NCBI RefSeq assembly: GCF_026000375.1
Contig: NZ_AP026708.1
Location: 3,012,001-3,076,000 of the forward strand
Length of the DNA: 64,000 nucleotides
Origin: Pseudodesulfovibrio portus
Lineage (GTDB): Bacteria; Desulfobacterota; Desulfovibrionia; Desulfovibrionales; Desulfovibrionaceae
Reading direction: 5' to 3'
Part shown: positions 60,178 to 64,000 of the stretch, in pieces
Numbering within the stretch: position 1 is the stretch's first letter
Layout of the letters: the number at the start of each line of letters is the position of its first letter
Program-made: the position numbers and the translations under genes
The notes under the pieces: generated by a model
The model's input: the letters and a program-made list of their open reading frames with translations, nothing else
Told to the model about the DNA's origin: nothing
The model's database searches: none

Positions 60178-61247
60178 CAGGCGATTCCTTTGGATTCAAG
60201 CAGTTCGAGGTACACGGTTTCGAGCTGGCGGGTGACGGTCTGCATCCGGTACAGGCGGCGCGCCTTTTCCCGGCCCGCCGCGCCCATGCGGCGTGCTTCC
60301 TCCGGGTGGGAGAATAGAAATTTCAGTGCGTTGGCGTATTCTTCGGCGTTGGCGGCCACCAAACCGGTGACGCCGTCCTCCACCAGTTCCAGCTGGGCGT
60401 TGTCCTTGAGCCCGTCGCTGGGGTGGGTGACGACCGGCAGCCCGCAGGCCATGGCCTCGGCAATGACCAGGCCGAAGGACTCCCCCGTGTCGTTGGCGTG
60501 GGCCAGGACCGATACCCGGTCCATGAAGGCGCAGATTTCAGCGTCGGTTTCCACGGGGTCGTAGAGCACCACGTTGTCGGTGAATCCGTTGTCTTCAAGG
60601 TACTTGCGGGCCTTGGGAATGCACCCGATGATGTGATAGCGGAAGTCCGGGATATCGCGGACCACATGGGGCAGGAACTCCAGGGCCAGCCCCGACCACT
60701 TGCCGGGATCGGCGCGGGAGATGCGGCCCGCCGCCGGGATGGAGAAATCCCGGTCCGTGCGCGCCTGGCTTTCGAACAGGTCCGTGTCCACCGGATTGTA
60801 CAGGAAGCGGTAGCGAGGCGTCCGGGCCGGGGCATGGTGGCCGGCCGCAAACCGGTCCAGGCAGAACCGGGACACGAACAGCGTGGCGTCAATGATCGAG
60901 GCTGACGGGCTGGGGTCGAAGCGGCCGAAAACGTTGGTCTCCACCACCACGGGCGTGCGGGCGCGTTTCATGGGCGTGAGCAGCTCCGGCTCGGGCCAGC
61001 CCGCCCGGTGGACGTGCACGATGTGGGGCTTGAACTTCAGGAGAACGTCCAAAAGGTCGGAGCCGATGAAGGTGTCGACGCCCAGTTCCCTGATCTGTTT
61101 GGCGCGGGGTCCGTCGCTGCGGCTGTATACCGCCGGAATGAAGCGGCTTCGGTCCAGGTTGGCAACGAAAAGCTGCATCACTTTTTCGGTGCCGCCGAGG
61201 CCGAGGTGGTTGGCCGCATGCAGGACGCGGACAGGGAAATCAGACAT
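60177..61247 (-). CDS. Glycosyltransferase, family 4
   Basis: The 356-residue protein has a GT-B fold with the N-terminal glycine-rich loop HLGLGGTEKVMQLF. The C-terminal nucleotide-sugar site includes SFGLVIAEAMACGLPVVTHPSDG. It forms a coupled pair with the GT2 gene. The neighbouring flagellin, cap and chaperone genes suggest flagellin or surface glycan modification, an inference from position only. Confidence 0.88.
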   Translation of the reverse strand: MSDFPVRVLHAANHLGLGGTEKVMQLFVANLDRSRFIPAVYSRSDGPRAKQIRELGVDTFIGSDLLDVLLKFKPHIVHVHRAGWPEPELLTPMKRARTPVVVETNVFGRFDPSPSASIIDATLFVSRFCLDRFAAGHHAPARTPRYRFLYNPVDTDLFESQARTDRDFSIPAAGRISRADPGKWSGLALEFLPHVVRDIPDFRYHIIGCIPKARKYLEDNGFTDNVVLYDPVETDAEICAFMDRVSVLAHANDTGESFGLVIAEAMACGLPVVTHPSDGLKDNAQLELVEDGVTGLVAANAEEYANALKFLFSHPEEARRMGAAGREKARRLYRMQTVTRQLETVYLELLESKGIA

Positions 61248-61301
61248 GGCCGAAAGGTGACATAAGCTTGGGAGCTTGTAAACAAGGGGGGAGAGCGGAG
61301 G

Positions 61302-61331
61302 ACAAAGAAAACCGGCCCCTTGGGGCCGGTT
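61302..61331 (-). terminator. Terminator behind fliS
   Basis: On the minus strand ACCGGCCCC pairs with GGGGCCGGT, followed by TTTTCTTTG. It ends the fliD-fliS transcript ahead of the glycosyltransferases. Confidence 0.85.
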
Positions 61332-61337
61332 CGTTCG

Positions 61338-61964
61338 TCATCGGTTGGCATTGTTGTAAGCGTTGGCGGCGCGGAATTTCGCCGCCTTGGCCGCCGAGCG
61401 CATTTGGGGTTGCGCGTCGGGCCGGGCCGGTTTCGGTGCAGCCGCCTGCTCGGGCGCGGCGGCCTTCCCCTGCTGCTGCTGAGTCGGGTACGCCTGGGGT
61501 GCGGGCGGCGCCGGAGGCGGTGCGAGTTGCTGCGGGGGCACGGGCGGTTGGGGCGCGGCCTGATTGGCGGCGGCGGTTCCGGGCGCGACCTTGCCGTCCT
61601 GCTCGGGCACGATCTGGGCGTAGGCCGAGCGCAGCCCGTCGAGGATGCGGATGACTTCGTCGATCATCTTCGTGTCCATGCGGATGTTGGCCTTGACCAG
61701 CTGGCTGGTGCAGAACTGGTACAGGGAGGCGAGCCTCGGAGTGATGTCGCCGCCTTTTTCCTTGTTCAGGCTTTCCGACAGCTCGTGGATGATGGCCATC
61801 GCCTTGGAAATGTAAATGCCCTTCTTGGCGAAATCCTTGTTCTTGATCTCAATCCTCGCCCGTTTGAGGAACTTGATCGCCGCCTCATAGAGCATGATCA
61901 GCAATTCGCCCTGGGTGGTGGTCTCGACCTGGGTAGCAAGGTACGCCCGTGCGGGGTTAGCCAT
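61338..61964 (-). CDS. fliS: Flagellin chaperone FliS with Pro/Ala/Gln-rich tail
   Basis: Residues 1-120 are a standard four-helix FliS (ARAYLATQVETTTQGELLIML, LYEAAIKFLKRA), which binds flagellin C-termini before export. Residues 121-208 form an unusual extension rich in Pro, Ala and Gln, ending in a basic AAKAAKFRAANAYNN stretch. Typical FliS has 125-140 residues. It follows fliD by 14 bases with AAGGAGACGGTTTA upstream. Confidence 0.92.
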   Translation of the reverse strand: MANPARAYLATQVETTTQGELLIMLYEAAIKFLKRARIEIKNKDFAKKGIYISKAMAIIHELSESLNKEKGGDITPRLASLYQFCTSQLVKANIRMDTKMIDEVIRILDGLRSAYAQIVPEQDGKVAPGTAAANQAAPQPPVPPQQLAPPPAPPAPQAYPTQQQQGKAAAPEQAAAPKPARPDAQPQMRSAAKAAKFRAANAYNNANR

Positions 61965-61978
61965 TAAACCGTCTCCTT

Positions 61979-63673
61979 CTATTCAAGCTGAGCAAGTGCA
62001 GCCGAGAGTTGTCCCTGCCTGAGGTCGTACTGGCCGAGCAAGGCGTCCAGCCTGGCGAATTTCAGGCGAAGGTTCTTTTCCATCTTTTCGATCCGGGATT
62101 CCTCGAAGGCGATCTTGCTGTCGATGGAATCCATGATGTCTTTGTAGTTGTTCTGGAGGACCGCCAGGGGGCCGCCCTCAAAGGTAAATTCGTTGAAGGG
62201 CTTGGTCAACGCCGTGAGTTCGTCGATCATCTCGCCGGTCTTGCCGAGCTTGACCGCAACCTCGCCGGAATAGGTCCCGGCGCCGGTATTGTCCAGCCTG
62301 ATGGCCATACCTGTGGCGTCCCCGGTTGTGCCGGTGATTTCCCAGCCCGAGATGGTGGCCGGTTCGCCGTTGATGGTGGCGCTGGTGATCTGCGTGCCGT
62401 CGCTGACGATTTCCACGTCGTAGACGCCGGATTTGGTCGTGCCGTCGATGAGCGAGAGGGCGGTGAAGTTGGGGGACTGGCTTTCCGCCGAGATTTCGGT
62501 GGAGAAGAGTTCGGCCACGGCGTTCGGGTCTGCTTCCAGGGCTTCGTAGAGCTTGTCGTAGTCGATGGTCAGCATGCCGTAGGTGGTGGAGGCCTCCTCG
62601 GCGTCGGTCATGATGCCCAACTGGGACAGGGCGGAATACTTGTCTCCGGTCAGGGTGTCTTCATCCCAGGGAATGAATCCCGCGCCCATCTCGGCGGTGA
62701 TGTTCTTGAGGTTCTGCGAGACGATGTCGATTCCGTAGTTGCCTGTCAGGACGGACCCTTCTCCGTCCTCGTCGACTTTGGTGATGGCCTGGATCTGCGC
62801 CCTGATGACGTTCACGGCGCTCACGAACTTGGTCACGTTTTCGGCGATGGCATCCGTGTCGGTGGTTACCGTCAGGCTGACGGTGGTGCCGGGTTCGGCG
62901 TCCTTGAGGTTGAGCGTCAGGCCGGAGATGACGTCGTCCATGACGTTGCTGGGGCGTTCGATCCAGCCCGCATTGGAGGCCGGGAAGCCGTTGACCCGAA
63001 TCTGCGCGTTCTGCGCGTCCTGGGTCTCGGTGAAGTCGCCCGCCCCGAAGATGAGGGACCCGGCGTTGGAAATGACGATCTGGTTGTCGCTGCCCTGGTC
63101 CGCGCCCGTGAGCTGGAGGTGGTAGACGGACCCGTCGAAGATGGTGGAGGCCACGATCTTCCCGCGGGAGTCGGAGTGGTTGTTGATGATGTTGATGAAC
63201 CCTTCCAGCGTGGTCCCGGCGGCGATGTTGTCGATGGTGATGGACTCGCCGCCGTAGGTGAAGGTGAACGAGGTGTCGGCGCTGGTGATGGACGCGTCCA
63301 TCGCGTTTGCCCCGGAGGCGGTGACGAGGACGTCGTTGGTGGCGAGCTGTCCGATTTCAATGGAGTGGGACGCCTGCTGGGCGTCGGAATTGGCGGTGGC
63401 GATGAGCAGGTTGGTGTTGCTGCTGGCCACTGCCTTGGTCATGAACTCGTTCATGGAGTCCAGCCCTTCAAGGGTGGACTTCAATTCCAGCATCTTGGTG
63501 TTGAGATCCTGGAAGTATTCGTTTTTCGTTTCCCACGACAGGCGCCAGTTCTCCAGGCGGGTGACGCGATTCTGCTCGATGCTGATGAGTCCGTCGATCA
63601 GCGTGCTGAAATCGGTTCCGTTGCCCAGGCCTGCGAAGTTGATGAGTCCTGATGTGTATGTGCTGTCTGCCAT
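61979..63673 (-). CDS. fliD: Flagellar filament cap protein FliD
   Basis: The 564-residue protein begins with the FliD N-terminal region (INFAGLGNGTDFSTLIDGLI) and has the hydrophobic helices at both ends that assemble the cap. The C-terminal part ends RLDALLGQYDLRQGQLSAAL. It promotes flagellin polymerisation at the filament tip. A sigma-54 promoter lies about 55-70 bases upstream, and fliS follows. Confidence 0.94.
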   Translation of the reverse strand: MADSTYTSGLINFAGLGNGTDFSTLIDGLISIEQNRVTRLENWRLSWETKNEYFQDLNTKMLELKSTLEGLDSMNEFMTKAVASSNTNLLIATANSDAQQASHSIEIGQLATNDVLVTASGANAMDASITSADTSFTFTYGGESITIDNIAAGTTLEGFINIINNHSDSRGKIVASTIFDGSVYHLQLTGADQGSDNQIVISNAGSLIFGAGDFTETQDAQNAQIRVNGFPASNAGWIERPSNVMDDVISGLTLNLKDAEPGTTVSLTVTTDTDAIAENVTKFVSAVNVIRAQIQAITKVDEDGEGSVLTGNYGIDIVSQNLKNITAEMGAGFIPWDEDTLTGDKYSALSQLGIMTDAEEASTTYGMLTIDYDKLYEALEADPNAVAELFSTEISAESQSPNFTALSLIDGTTKSGVYDVEIVSDGTQITSATINGEPATISGWEITGTTGDATGMAIRLDNTGAGTYSGEVAVKLGKTGEMIDELTALTKPFNEFTFEGGPLAVLQNNYKDIMDSIDSKIAFEESRIEKMEKNLRLKFARLDALLGQYDLRQGQLSAALAQLE

Positions 63674-63727
63674 GGCTATTTCCTTGATCGGAATATTTTT
63701 CCCGTTCCATTAGGTCGCCATAGTACT

Positions 63728-63743
63728 TGCAATCCCGATGCCA
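63728..63743 (-). promoter_or_regulatory. Sigma-54 promoter of fliD-fliS
   Basis: On the minus strand TGGCATCGGGATTGCA matches the -24/-12 consensus TGGCAC-N5-TTGC, with the required GG-N10-GC spacing. It lies between the flagellin terminator and fliD, in the correct direction. An NtrC-type activator such as FlrC/FleR would be needed. Confidence 0.78.
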
Positions 63744-63767
63744 CGTCCGGGCCCTGTCAGGGCCTTG

Positions 63768-63804
63768 AAAAAAGGGCCGGACCCCGTTTGGCGGAGCCCG
63801 GCCC
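63768..63804 (-). terminator. Terminator behind flagellin gene
   Basis: On the minus strand GGGCCGGG (with one mismatch region) pairs with CCGGCCC, followed by TTTTTTCAAGG. It isolates the flagellin transcript from the fliD promoter. Confidence 0.82.
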
Positions 63805-63836
63805 GGAAGTTCGCCGTGAAGCGATCTGATCCTGGA

Positions 63837-64000
63837 CTAACCGATGAGGGACAGAGCCATCCTCGGCAGGGAGTTCGCCTGTGCCAGCATGGACACTGCG
63901 GACTGGGTCAGGATCTGGTTGCGCACGAATTCGGTCATTTCCGTTGCCACGTCGACGTCGGAGATGCGGGATTCGGCGGCCTGGACGTTCTCGGCCTGGA
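63837..64000 (-). CDS. fliC: Flagellin, 3' part
   Basis: The frame is open to the window edge on the minus strand. It encodes the conserved flagellin C terminus ([20 protein letters not shown], then [20 protein letters not shown]). This D0 helix is the segment recognised by FliS and packed in the filament core. The rest of the gene lies beyond base 64000. Confidence 0.93.
   Translation of the reverse strand, partial: QAENVQAAESRISDVDVATEMTEFVRNQILTQSAVSMLAQANSLPRMALSLIG

Overview
The window is about 64 kb of GC-rich bacterial chromosome that reads as a member of the Desulfovibrionales (Desulfovibrio or Pseudodesulfovibrio type sulfate reducers, Desulfobacterota). This rests on a combination of traits: siroheme-dependent (Ahb) heme biosynthesis, futalosine menaquinone genes, a cooS-cooC carbon monoxide dehydrogenase pair behind a CooA-like regulator, and a polar-flagellum fliC-fliD-fliS block. 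Assignment below that level is not possible from sequence reading alone. Coding density is high. I saw no tRNA, rRNA, CRISPR array, insertion sequence or prophage. No gap between genes exceeds 300 bases; the largest is the roughly 290-base rplL-rpoB interval.

Bases 1-28400 form one continuous plus-strand information-processing block: rplK (3' end), rplA, rplJ, rplL, rpoB, rpoC, then rpsL-rpsG-fusA, the S10 genes (rpsJ to rpsQ), the spc genes (rplN to secY, map) and the alpha genes (rpmJ, rpsM, rpsK, rpsD, rpoA, rplQ). It ends in a strong terminator behind rplQ. tuf, adk and infA are missing from their common positions. rpmD and rpmJ are very short genes inside this block. RNA structures and possible promoters lie before rplJ, rpoB, rpoC, rpsL, rpsJ and rpmJ.

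Bases 28400-36100 hold a LysR regulator with a palindrome at its promoter and a menaquinone locus: mqnA, mqnC and mqnE plus a TetR regulator on the minus strand, divergent from mqnD. A DMT transporter, a small zinc-motif protein and darP follow. Bases 36100-39850 encode an Mla-type lipid transport system (STAS-MlaE fusion, MlaF, MlaD, lipoprotein), transcribed leftward into darP. Bases 39950-43500 carry an Lrp/AsnC regulator and a bifunctional PutA.

Bases 43590-47170 (minus) are cooC, cooS and a CooA-like CRP/FNR regulator, with a CooA-type operator before cooS. Next come a GNAT acetyltransferase and Uup (minus), rpe (minus), and a periplasmic solute-binding protein (plus). Bases 51390-55960 (minus) are a heme cluster: ahbC, hemB, ahbD, one siroheme decarboxylase subunit and a small membrane protein. 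Several copies of a dispersed hairpin repeat are interleaved here and at the mqnC-mqnE junction.

Bases 56100-64000 (minus) encode an OmpA-type lipoprotein, a helical protein with a zinc-ribbon/Yip1 membrane protein, two glycosyltransferases, and fliS, fliD and the 3' end of flagellin. fliD has a sigma-54 promoter. The genes suggest an anaerobe that makes heme from siroheme, makes menaquinone by the futalosine route, oxidises CO under CO control, and swims with a possibly glycosylated flagellum. I see no clearly undescribed multi-gene system. The most unusual signals are the hairpin repeat that supplies a Shine-Dalgarno site, the CooA-like sensor lacking the Cys75 ligand, and the extended FliS, L17 and AhbD proteins.
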